A stretch of DNA of 30,624 nucleotides, taken from assembly GCA_036563895.1 (NCBI GenBank), contig DATCLN010000111.1, forward strand, positions 1 to 30,624, read 5' to 3'. The DNA is from ZCTH02-B3 sp036563895. Its GTDB lineage: Bacteria; Bacillota; Bacilli; Paenibacillales; Paenibacillaceae. Positions 15,247 to 21,590 of the stretch are shown piece after piece. Each line of letters starts with the position of its first letter. Within the stretch, counting starts at the first letter, position 1. Position numbers and translations under genes: made by a program. The notes beneath the pieces are model-generated. The model searched no databases. It was not told the DNA's origin and was given only the letters and a program-made list of their open reading frames with translations.

Positions 15247-16044
15247 TCAACCCATTCCGAAAAGCTTGCGCACTTTCCGCATGAATCCCTCTTTTTCTTC
15301 CAAAGGCATGAGCGGCACCGTCTCGCCCAGGATGCGCCGCGCCACGTTCCGGTAGGCGATGGCCGCGCGGGACTGCGGGTTCATCACGATCGGCTCGCCC
15401 TGGTTGGCGTGCTTGATGACCGTTTCGTCGTCCGGCACGATGCCGATAAGGTCGATGGCCAGCACCTGGCAGACCTCGTCCACGTCCAGGATTTCGCCCC
15501 GTTTCAGCAAAGAAGGACGGATGCGGTTGATCAGCAGCTTGGGCGAACCGATATGGGTCTTCTCCAAGAGGCCGATGACCCGGTCGGCGTCCCGCACCGC
15601 GGCGTTCTCGGGCGTGGTCACCACGATCGCCTTGTCCGCTCCGGCCACGGCGTTGCGGAAGCCCTGCTCGATGCCCGCCGGGCAGTCGATGATCACGTAG
15701 TCAAAATCCGGCTTGAGCTCGTCGACGATCGCTTTCACCTGCTCGGGCGTGATGTCGTTTTTGTCCTTCGTCTGGGCGGCCGGCAGCATGTACAGCTGGT
15801 CTTCGAACCGCTTGTCCTTCACCAGGGCCTGGACCAGCCGGCACCGGCCTTCCGCGACGTCGATCAGGTCGTAGATGACGCGGTTTTCGAGCCCCATGAC
15901 CACGTCCAGGTTGCGCAGGCCGATGTCGGTGTCCACCAGGCACACCTTTTTCCCCAGCATGGCCAGCGCCGTGCCCAGATTGGCGGTGGTGGTCGTCTTG
16001 CCGACTCCGCCCTTGCCGGAGGTGACAACGATCGCTTCACCCAT
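15247..16044 (-). CDS. minD: Septum site-determining ATPase MinD
   Basis: A 265-residue ParA/MinD family ATPase that recruits MinC to the membrane to block polar division. The deviant Walker A motif GKGGVGKTTTT covers 10-20 with both lysines, followed by VDTDIGLRNLD and the IIDCPAG Walker B segment. The C-terminal amphipathic membrane-targeting helix (EGFMRKVRKLFGMG) is intact. The frame is open another 73 codons upstream across minC, but the start at 16044 begins directly at the P-loop strand and has AAAGGAG upstream. It lies 5 bases after minC. Confidence 0.97.
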   Translation of the reverse strand: MGEAIVVTSGKGGVGKTTTTANLGTALAMLGKKVCLVDTDIGLRNLDVVMGLENRVIYDLIDVAEGRCRLVQALVKDKRFEDQLYMLPAAQTKDKNDITPEQVKAIVDELKPDFDYVIIDCPAGIEQGFRNAVAGADKAIVVTTPENAAVRDADRVIGLLEKTHIGSPKLLINRIRPSLLKRGEILDVDEVCQVLAIDLIGIVPDDETVIKHANQGEPIVMNPQSRAAIAYRNVARRILGETVPLMPLEEKEGFMRKVRKLFGMG

Positions 16045-16049
16045 GGTTC

Positions 16050-16712
16050 CTACACTCCTTTGGACAGCGTCGCTTCCTTGCGAAAACGGTGCAGCTGCGT
16101 GATGCGGTCGATTTCCATCACGCCGTCCCGCAAATAGGCAAATTCCATCCACGAATCCTCCGACACCCATTCCTCCGGCGGGCGGCTGATGACGTCCGCG
16201 ATGCGCAGTTGCATCGGCATCATGAGCGAGGCCGCGATGATCGCCCCGTCGTCGCCTTCGCACCCGGCATGGGCGATGCCGCGCAGCGCGCCCAATATGT
16301 AGATGTCTCCGGTGGCCCGGACCGTTCCGCCGGGGTTGACGTCGCCGAGAAGAAGCAGATGCCCGTCATGTTCCACCGTCTGGCCGGAACGGACGATGCC
16401 GGCCATCCGGTACAGGGGCAGGTTGTCGCGCGGGATGACGGGAGGGCCTTCCGCGTCGCTTTCGATGGACTCCACGAGCAGGTTGCCGTACCTGCCGATG
16501 ATGTCCCGGATTTTCTCCTTCCCGTCATCGTCCAGCAGACGCCGTCCCAGCTTGACGCGCACCTGCATCGCCGGACCGGAAAGCTGGCGCCCGTGCCGGT
16601 CCAGCTTGTTTTCCAGTTCCTTGAGCAGGCTTTCCCATTCGCACCGGTCGTCCAGCACGAAAACGAGTCCGTCCTTGACGCCTTTGATGGTCACCAGCGT
16701 TTTGCCGCTCAC
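16050..16712 (-). CDS. minC: Septum site-determining protein MinC
   Basis: A 220-residue FtsZ inhibitor. The N-terminal FtsZ-binding domain covers about 1-90, and the C-terminal beta-helix domain about 97-205 contains the typical VRSGQTVEHDGHLLLLGDVNPGG stretch and the GALRGIAHAG turn, which dimerises and binds MinD. The start is GTG, preceded by GGAGGGACGGAGCC. It lies 60 bases after mreD and is followed closely by minD. Length is normal for the Bacillus type. Confidence 0.95.
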   Translation of the reverse strand: MSGKTLVTIKGVKDGLVFVLDDRCEWESLLKELENKLDRHGRQLSGPAMQVRVKLGRRLLDDDGKEKIRDIIGRYGNLLVESIESDAEGPPVIPRDNLPLYRMAGIVRSGQTVEHDGHLLLLGDVNPGGTVRATGDIYILGALRGIAHAGCEGDDGAIIAASLMMPMQLRIADVISRPPEEWVSEDSWMEFAYLRDGVMEIDRITQLHRFRKEATLSKGV

Positions 16713-16772
16713 CGGCTCCGTCCCTCCCCGCGACCAACATACACCTTCGCCCTTGCCGTCCGTTTTCCCTGC

Positions 16773-17318
16773 TTAATCGGCGGAAGAACGCTCATCGGAA
16801 CCCTGGGACGCGGCGGGCGCGGGCCGGGTCAGCAGGCGGCGGAACGGAAAATACAAAAGCGCCGCCAGCGCCGCCTGAACGGCCGTCGTCGGCAGGATCT
16901 GCCACCCGATGGCGAAGAGATAGGATGCGGTGGTCACCTGGAAAAGCCGGTAGATGGCGTACACGATCGAGTCCAGCATGAAGCCGCCAAAGGCCGCGAG
17001 CACGACATACAGCCCCGTGGAGGGACGCAGGCGGCCGACCGCCAGTCCCGCAAGGTACCCGGTCAGGGCCATGCCGAAGGCGTAAGCTCCGATCAGATGC
17101 CCGTAAAAAAGCACATCCTGAAGAAGTCCGAAACCGAGGCCGAAAAAGAAAGCGATATGCCGCCCGGCCGTCACGGCCACAAACAGGGTCACGAGAAACG
17201 GAAAATGCGGCACAATCCGGCCGCTCATCGCCGTAGGCACAAGCCAGGGCAGCACCGCCGTCTCGATGAGCAGAAGGACGAGGGCGGCGAGGATCGTCCG
17301 ATGGATGCGAAGCTTCAT
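16773..17318 (-). CDS. mreD: Rod shape-determining protein MreD
   Basis: A 181-residue membrane protein with five or six hydrophobic segments, including the FFFGLGFGLLQDVLFYGHLIGAYAFGMALTGYL region characteristic of MreD (shown here by its outline: GLLQD then GAYA). It belongs to the elongasome with MreB, MreC and the SEDS polymerase. The ATG overlaps the mreC stop as ATGA. The C-terminal 20 residues are a hydrophilic Ala/Ser/Asp tail. Identification is from topology, motif and place between mreC and minC. Confidence 0.9.
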   Translation of the reverse strand: MKLRIHRTILAALVLLLIETAVLPWLVPTAMSGRIVPHFPFLVTLFVAVTAGRHIAFFFGLGFGLLQDVLFYGHLIGAYAFGMALTGYLAGLAVGRLRPSTGLYVVLAAFGGFMLDSIVYAIYRLFQVTTASYLFAIGWQILPTTAVQAALAALLYFPFRRLLTRPAPAASQGSDERSSAD

Positions 17319-18157
17319 GGCGTCTCCGCTTCCGGAAGGTCCATGTCCGGCGCCACCACGACAAATACTTCCGTCAGATGGTCAAAGGCGGAGGCCGGCC
17401 GGATGTTGGCCGTCAGCGTCAGGCCGAAATCCCCGACCTGCTTGTCGACCACCGTGCCGATCACGATGCCGCGGGGAAACAGGGCGCCCAGACCGGAGGT
17501 GATGATGGTGTCGCCCACTTCGAGGGGATCGTCCGGATCGATCCTGCTCATGCGAAAGAGTCCGGTTTCCCTGTCGTAGGCGTCGACGATGCCGAAGGTG
17601 CGGTTTTCCTTGCCGAGAGCCGTTGCCGACACGGCGATGGCCGTCGGCGAATTCGGATCGAGCTCGGTGAGCGGCATGACGGTGGAGGTGAATTCGGACA
17701 CGCGGCTGATGATGCCGACGAGGCCGTCCACGGTCTGCACCGCCATTTTTTCCCGTATGCCGTCCCGCGCACCCAGGTCGATGCGGAACGACCGGTTGTA
17801 CGGGTCGGAGCTGTAACCGATCACCTGGGCGATGAGATAGCGGTAGCGGTACAGCTGCTTTTGCCGCTCGGTGAACTCCAGGGCCCTTTTCAGCCGTTCG
17901 TTTTCCTGCTCGATGAAATTGTAGCGCATCTGGTCCTGCGCGTACCGCGCCACGGTCTGGCGAAGCACTTCGTTTTCCCGATACACTTCGGAAAGCCGGC
18001 CCATGTCGCGGACAAACTCCGCGACGGCTCCGACGGGCCGGTACAGGATCCCCTGGAAAGCGCCGAAGGCGTCATGCAGAAACTTCTCGGCCCAGGTGAG
18101 CCGGGACCGTCCGAGCGTGAAACCGATCAGGGCGATGAACAGCACCAGGCCGATCAT
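17315..18157 (-). CDS. mreC: Rod shape-determining protein MreC
   Basis: A bitopic elongasome protein linking MreB to the periplasmic synthases. Read from the first standard start (18157) it has 280 residues: a membrane segment (2-16), a coiled coil (about 50-97), then the two-lobed beta domain with GYSSDPYNRSFRIDLGARDG and SGLGALFPRGIVIGTV. The usual short cytosolic N-terminus is missing from this version, yet the frame continues upstream with IRLFRNKRLFIL, matching the NKRL element of homologues. An ATC codon at 18193 with a good ribosome site probably starts a 292-residue protein. The 3' end overlaps mreD. Confidence 0.94.
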   Translation of the reverse strand: MIGLVLFIALIGFTLGRSRLTWAEKFLHDAFGAFQGILYRPVGAVAEFVRDMGRLSEVYRENEVLRQTVARYAQDQMRYNFIEQENERLKRALEFTERQKQLYRYRYLIAQVIGYSSDPYNRSFRIDLGARDGIREKMAVQTVDGLVGIISRVSEFTSTVMPLTELDPNSPTAIAVSATALGKENRTFGIVDAYDRETGLFRMSRIDPDDPLEVGDTIITSGLGALFPRGIVIGTVVDKQVGDFGLTLTANIRPASAFDHLTEVFVVVAPDMDLPEAETP

Positions 18158-18190
18158 GAGAATGAACAGCCTTTTGTTGCGAAACAGTCG

Positions 18191-18207
18191 GATCGCCGAT
18201 CACCACC
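18191..18207 (-). promoter_or_regulatory. mreC ribosome site and probable ATC start codon
   Basis: On the minus strand GGTGGTGATC (18207-18198) matches nine of ten bases of the anti-16S consensus GGAGGTGATC. The ATC at 18193-18191 lies nine bases after the GGTGG core. From there the frame adds twelve residues (IRLFRNKRLFIL) and runs into MreC; the frame is closed by TGA six bases further upstream, and it has no ATG, GTG or TTG before 18157. Confidence 0.55.
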
Positions 18208-18237
18208 GCTTCCCGCTTTCCTTCCGCAGCGTCCGTT

Positions 18238-19269
18238 TTACTTGGCGGCCCGCGGGGCGGAGCCTTTGCTTGACCGGAGCAGGTCGAGGCTTTCCAGCGC
18301 TTTTCCCGTGCCGATCGCAACGCAATCGAGGGGGTTCTCGGCGACGAGCACCGGCATGCCGGTTTCCCGCGCCAGCAGCTTGTCCAGGTTGCGCAGCAGC
18401 GCCCCCCCTCCGGTCAGCACGATGCCCCGGTCCATGATGTCCGCCGCCAGTTCCGGAGGCGTCCGCTCCAGGGTCAGCTTCACCGCTTCGACGATGGCAC
18501 CCGTCGTGTCCGCAAGGGCCTCGGTGATCTCGTCCGAGGTGATGGCGATGGTCTTCGGCAGGCCGGTCACCAGGTCGCGGCCGCGGATCTCCACGGACTG
18601 GGTCCGCTCCAACGGCAGGGCCGAGCCGATGTCGATCTTGATCTGCTCCGCGGAGCGTTCGCCGATCAGCAGATTGTACATCCGCTTGATGTACTGGATG
18701 ATCGCTTCATCCATTTCGTCGCCCGCCACGCGGATCGAGCGGCAGGTGACGATGCCGCCGAGGGAAATGACGGCCACTTCCGTCGTGCCGCCCCCGATGT
18801 CCACCACCATGCTGCCCGTGGGCTCCCAGACGGGCAGGTCGGCGCCGATGGCCGCGGCGAACGGTTCCTCGATGGTGTACGCTTCCCTGGCGCCCGCCAT
18901 CTTGGTGGCTTCCTCCACGGCGCGCTTCTCCACCGAGGTCACGCCGGAGGGGACGCACACCATCACGTTGGGACGGCGCGGAAAAAAAAGGCTCTTTTTG
19001 TACGCCCGGTTGATGAAATACTTGATCATCGTCGCCGTCGTGTCGAAATCGGCGATGACGCCGTCCTTCATCGGCCGGATGGCGACGATGCTGCCGGGGG
19101 TGCGGCCGATCATGCGCTTGGCATCTTCGCCGACCGCCACGATTTTGCGGGTTTCCGTGTGGATGGCGACGACGGACGGTTCCCTGACGACAATTCCTTT
19201 CCCTTTGACGAATACGAGCGAATTGGCGGTACCCAGGTCGATGCCCAGGTCACGGGTCCCCCCGATCAT
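18238..19269 (-). CDS. mreB: Actin-like rod shape protein MreB
   Basis: A 343-residue bacterial actin that positions wall synthesis. Nucleotide-binding motifs are intact: phosphate 1 DLGTANSLVF (11-20), phosphate 2 VVDIGGGTTEVAVIS, and the adenosine motif VLTGGGALLRNLD. Membrane binding probably uses an internal hydrophobic loop because no N-terminal amphipathic helix is seen. AGGAGGT lies nine bases before the ATG. The promoter at 19306-19335 lies in the radC 3' end. Paralogues Mbl and MreBH exist in Bacilli, but linkage with mreC and mreD supports MreB. Confidence 0.97.
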   Translation of the reverse strand: MIGGTRDLGIDLGTANSLVFVKGKGIVVREPSVVAIHTETRKIVAVGEDAKRMIGRTPGSIVAIRPMKDGVIADFDTTATMIKYFINRAYKKSLFFPRRPNVMVCVPSGVTSVEKRAVEEATKMAGAREAYTIEEPFAAAIGADLPVWEPTGSMVVDIGGGTTEVAVISLGGIVTCRSIRVAGDEMDEAIIQYIKRMYNLLIGERSAEQIKIDIGSALPLERTQSVEIRGRDLVTGLPKTIAITSDEITEALADTTGAIVEAVKLTLERTPPELAADIMDRGIVLTGGGALLRNLDKLLARETGMPVLVAENPLDCVAIGTGKALESLDLLRSSKGSAPRAAK

Positions 19270-19305
19270 ATGGCTGTAACCTCCTGCTGTCGGACAATCT
19301 TCATC

Positions 19306-19335
19306 ATTATATTACATGCAGCCGGCTTCCTTCAA
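19306..19335 (-). promoter_or_regulatory. Sigma-A promoter of mreBCD-minCD-rodA inside the radC 3' end
   Basis: TTGAAG (19330-19335) and a perfect TATAAT (19306-19311) with an 18-base spacer on the minus strand. The spacer contains the radC stop codon (19312-19314). Confidence 0.65.
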
Positions 19336-20001
19336 ACTGACATACCTTCCGTCTCCGATCACCAAATGGTCGAGCACGTCGATGCCGATGATCCGGCCGG
19401 CCTCCACCAGCCTGCGGGTGACTTCCAGATCTTCGCCGCTGGGCGTCGGGTCGCCGCTGGGATGGTTGTGGGCGCAAACGATGGCCGCGCTGCTGCGCCG
19501 GATGGCGGCGCGGAACACCTCCCGCGGATGCACCACCGACGCGTTCAGGCTGCCGATGGACAGCGTCTCCCGGCCGATCACCCGGTTCTTCGTATTCAAG
19601 AAAAGGCACACGAAATGCTCCTCTTTCAGATGGCGCATGTCTTCGAGAAGCAGATCGGCGGCGTCCTGCGGCCGCGTGATGCGGGGCATGTCCGGCAGAC
19701 GGGCGCGGGCGAGGCGCCGGCCCAGCTCGACGGACGCCTGCAGCTGCACCGCCTTGACCGGTCCGATGCCGCGGATGTGGGTGAGCTCGTCCCAGTTTTT
19801 CTCGGCGAGCCGGCGAAGGCCGCCGCAATCGTTCAGGATGCGCTGGGCCACGTGCACCGCCGACTCGTCGCGGGTGCCGGTGCGCAGCAGGATGGCCAAA
19901 AGCTCGGCGTTGCTCAGCGATTCCGCGCCATACAGCTTCAGACGCTCGCGGGGCCTGTCCTCGAGGGGCAGCTGGCGCAGCGTGTAAAGCTTGCCGGTCA
20001 T
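19312..20001 (-). CDS. radC: RadC/YsxA family JAB1-type protein
   Basis: A 229-residue protein with an N-terminal helix-hairpin-helix region (HIRGIGPVKAVQLQA, about 75-89) and a C-terminal MPN/JAMM domain with AHNHPSGDPTPSGED, giving zinc ligands H178, H180 and D191. The family was once called a DNA repair protein; that role is not established. The ATG has GAAGGAGGAT just upstream. The linked maf and mreB genes match the B. subtilis ysxA locus. I found no convincing promoter in 20002-20100, apart from AT-rich TATAGTATAAC about 100 bases upstream. Confidence 0.95.
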   Translation of the reverse strand: MTGKLYTLRQLPLEDRPRERLKLYGAESLSNAELLAILLRTGTRDESAVHVAQRILNDCGGLRRLAEKNWDELTHIRGIGPVKAVQLQASVELGRRLARARLPDMPRITRPQDAADLLLEDMRHLKEEHFVCLFLNTKNRVIGRETLSIGSLNASVVHPREVFRAAIRRSSAAIVCAHNHPSGDPTPSGEDLEVTRRLVEAGRIIGIDVLDHLVIGDGRYVSLKEAGCM

Positions 20002-20099
20002 CGGGATCCTCCTTCTTGCCGAAAAATGGGTGCCGCAGGAATTCCGTCGGGGCCTCTGGCGGAAAAGCGAAGAAAAAACGGGGAAGACGCAAGTGACAG

Positions 20100-20390
20100 T
20101 TATACTATACCACTAACCTCCCGGCGGGTGCATCCGTCCAATGGACGGATCCGACAAAAAAACCAAAAAAAAACGGGGGATCGCGAGACCCCCCCGACTG
20201 TCGGGCCGCCCCAGCTCCCCTGCTCCAGCACGCTCATGCCGGCCTTGCAGACTTCCATGTCCATGGTGCAGCGGCCGCCGCTGCAGACCATTTCCAGTTC
20301 GAGGTACACCAGGTCCTTCGCGGACAGCCTTTTGCCGCCCGACTGAAACGTCCACCACCAAAATGCCAGGGTCGCTGGCATTTCCGTCAT
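20100..20390 (-). CDS. Small Cys-containing frame of unknown function, stopless before its terminator
   Basis: A frame of 96 codons if read to its first stop; the credible coding part is about the first 65 codons. It starts MTEMPATLAFWWWTFQSGG and contains three spaced cysteines in VCSGGRCTMDMEVCKAG (36, 41, 48), with a fourth only past the terminator. Third codon positions from about codon 20 to codon 63 are nearly all G or C, as in the real genes nearby, which argues for coding. No family is recognised. The ribosome site is weak (CGGAAA), so translation may depend on maf, which ends 17 bases upstream. The transcript should end in the T-run before any stop codon, giving a nonstop message. 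Confidence 0.5.
   Translation of the reverse strand: MTEMPATLAFWWWTFQSGGKRLSAKDLVYLELEMVCSGGRCTMDMEVCKAGMSVLEQGSWGGPTVGGVSRSPVFFWFFCRIRPLDGCTRREVSGIV
20132..20150. repeat. Short palindrome between the terminator and radC
   Basis: ATCCGTCC (20132-20139) and GGACGGAT (20143-20150) form an 8-bp perfect inverted repeat around AAT. It lies just past the terminator at 20165-20195 and upstream of radC. It could be an operator or a second RNA hairpin. Confidence 0.5.
20165..20195 (-). terminator. Strong intrinsic terminator inside a small open frame
   Basis: On the minus strand a G-run pairs with CCCCC (20175-20179) through a stem continued by TC/GA with one bulge and a TCGC loop, followed by nine T (20165-20173) and a second T-run (20156-20162). 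None of the three forward frames contains a stop codon between the hairpin and the T-run. Confidence 0.8.
20361..20383. other. Perfect hairpin just after maf
   Basis: AAATGCCAG (20361-20369) and CTGGCATTT (20375-20383) form a 9-bp stem with a five-base loop. On the minus strand it is followed only by TTTTGG, so it is at best a weak maf terminator. It overlaps codons 3-10 of the small frame and would sit at its translation start. Confidence 0.55.
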
Positions 20391-20407
20391 GATTGTTTTT
20401 CCGAACG

Positions 20408-21037
20408 TCAGACCGTTACGGCGGCGGGATCGAAGGGCGGATGGATTTCAAGTTCCGCCAGCATCCCGAAGAGAAGACCGACCGGAAGCCCCATCACGCT
20501 GAAAAAATCCCCTTCGAGGTTTTCGATCAGGACCGCGCCGATTCCCTGCACCCCGTATGCACCGGCTTTGTCCATCGGTTCGCCGGTGGCGATGTACCGC
20601 TCGATCAAGGAATCGGACAGCGGACGGAAAGTCACCCGCGTCATCCGGTGCTTTGTCAGGGCGCGGCCGTCCGATTCGCGGATGCACGTGACGCCGGTGT
20701 ACACTTCGTGCGTCCGGCCGGAAAGGCGGCGCAGCATGTTCCGGGCGTCTTCCCTGTCGGCGGGCTTCCCCATGATTTTCCCGTCCAGCACGACCACGGT
20801 GTCGCTGCCGACGACGACGCGAACTTCGTCCGGGGCTTGAGGGCGGGATGCGGAGAGGTCCCGCAGGACGGCTTCCGCCTTGCGGCGGGACAGTTCCTCC
20901 ACCGTCTTGGCGGGAGTCCAGTGGTCCGGCACGCTTTCGTCCACCGATGGAGGCCGGACGATGACGGGCAGCCCGAACACGGAAATCAGCTGCCTTCTGC
21001 GCGGGGATGCGGAGGCGAGGATCAGCGTGCAACGCAA
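20408..21037 (-). CDS. maf: Maf family nucleotide pyrophosphatase
   Basis: A 209-residue Maf protein, a house-cleaning nucleoside triphosphate pyrophosphatase; overexpression in B. subtilis blocks septation. It opens LILASASPRRRQL (Maf loop), has the SDTVVVLDGKIMGKP active-site block, the TGVTC strand and the KAGAYGVQG motif near the C-terminus. The start is TTG with GAGAGGAAG upstream, 16 bases after the DUF4321-type gene stop. Position next to radC and mreB is as in B. subtilis. Confidence 0.93.
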   Translation of the reverse strand: MRCTLILASASPRRRQLISVFGLPVIVRPPSVDESVPDHWTPAKTVEELSRRKAEAVLRDLSASRPQAPDEVRVVVGSDTVVVLDGKIMGKPADREDARNMLRRLSGRTHEVYTGVTCIRESDGRALTKHRMTRVTFRPLSDSLIERYIATGEPMDKAGAYGVQGIGAVLIENLEGDFFSVMGLPVGLLFGMLAELEIHPPFDPAAVTV

Positions 21038-21053
21038 AGGGCGTCTTCCTCTC

Positions 21054-21299
21054 TCACGTTTTCCGGTACAGCCAGACGGCGATCATGGCGCCAATCAGGC
21101 TGAGCAGGGTAAATTCCAGGCGCAGTTGGAATTCGAAGGCGAGAAAACCGAGGTCCGCGGCCGGATTCCACGAGACCGGCAAAGCCTTCGTGAGGAAGGA
21201 CAGCTCCCGGACATCCTCCAGGAGATGCGAAATCAGGCTGCCGCCGACCAGGCCGAGGAGGAGAAACAACACGAGCAGCCAATGTCTGCTTTTTTTCAT
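21054..21299 (-). CDS. DUF4321-type small membrane protein
   Basis: An 81-residue protein with two membrane segments (about 7-26 and 60-77) flanking a short loop with the pattern LSFLTKALPVSWNPAADLGF. Size, topology and the F-x-F-x-L-R-L-E-F stretch before the second helix resemble the DUF4321 family found beside maf in many Firmicutes; function is unknown. The ATG follows MKKSRHWLL type coding with a moderate GGGAG ribosome site about eleven bases upstream. Expressed from the promoter at 21337-21365, ahead of maf. Confidence 0.82.
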   Translation of the reverse strand: MKKSRHWLLVLFLLLGLVGGSLISHLLEDVRELSFLTKALPVSWNPAADLGFLAFEFQLRLEFTLLSLIGAMIAVWLYRKT

Positions 21300-21336
21300 G
21301 CATCAACGACTCCCGCCGTTTTTAGCATCTTTCACC

Positions 21337-21365
21337 ATTATACGGATCGCGCGCCGGCCGGACAA
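21337..21365 (-). promoter_or_regulatory. Sigma-A promoter of the DUF4321-maf unit
   Basis: TTGTCC (21360-21365) and a perfect TATAAT (21337-21342) with a 17-base spacer on the minus strand, 38 bases upstream of the ATG. Confidence 0.75.
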
Positions 21366-21484
21366 GCGAGATCGGCCTGAAACCGCCGCTGATGGTTTCG
21401 CCGCCGATGCTCCTGTCTGCCGATCCTCCCTGCCGCTGAACTTCCCGGGTTCGTTTCCGGCTGCGGCGCCCGGATAAACAGAAG

Positions 21485-21508
21485 CACCCGGCTTTCGCCA
21501 GCCGGATG
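21485..21508 (-). terminator. Hairpin after the SPOR-domain gene, probable terminator
   Basis: On the minus strand CATCCGGCT and AGCCGGGTG form a 9-bp stem (one G-U pair) around GGCGAA, followed by the T-rich CTTCTGTTTAT. It starts 57 bases after the stop codon. Confidence 0.45.
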
Positions 21509-21590
21509 CCCCGCTTTCCGCTGCCGGACGTTTTCGCTTTTCCAGCCGGATGCTTTTGCTTTCGTCAACCGGTCGATTCCGCTTTCGCCT
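21501..21590. repeat. Four diverged 22-bp tandem repeats across the SPOR-gene stop codon
   Basis: Units beginning near 21501, 21523, 21545 and 21568 share the plus-strand pattern CCGG(A/T)(T/C)G....(T/C)GCTTT(C/T). The last unit encodes the C-terminal AEAKAESTG of the SPOR-domain protein; the others lie past its stop. This suggests a repeat that has grown across the 3' end of the gene. Confidence 0.55.

Noticed and set aside
16045..16263. Longer MinD with 73 extra residues
   Set aside because: The extension overlaps minC, is Arg/His-rich and lacks a ribosome site; the start at 16044 has one and begins at the P-loop strand.
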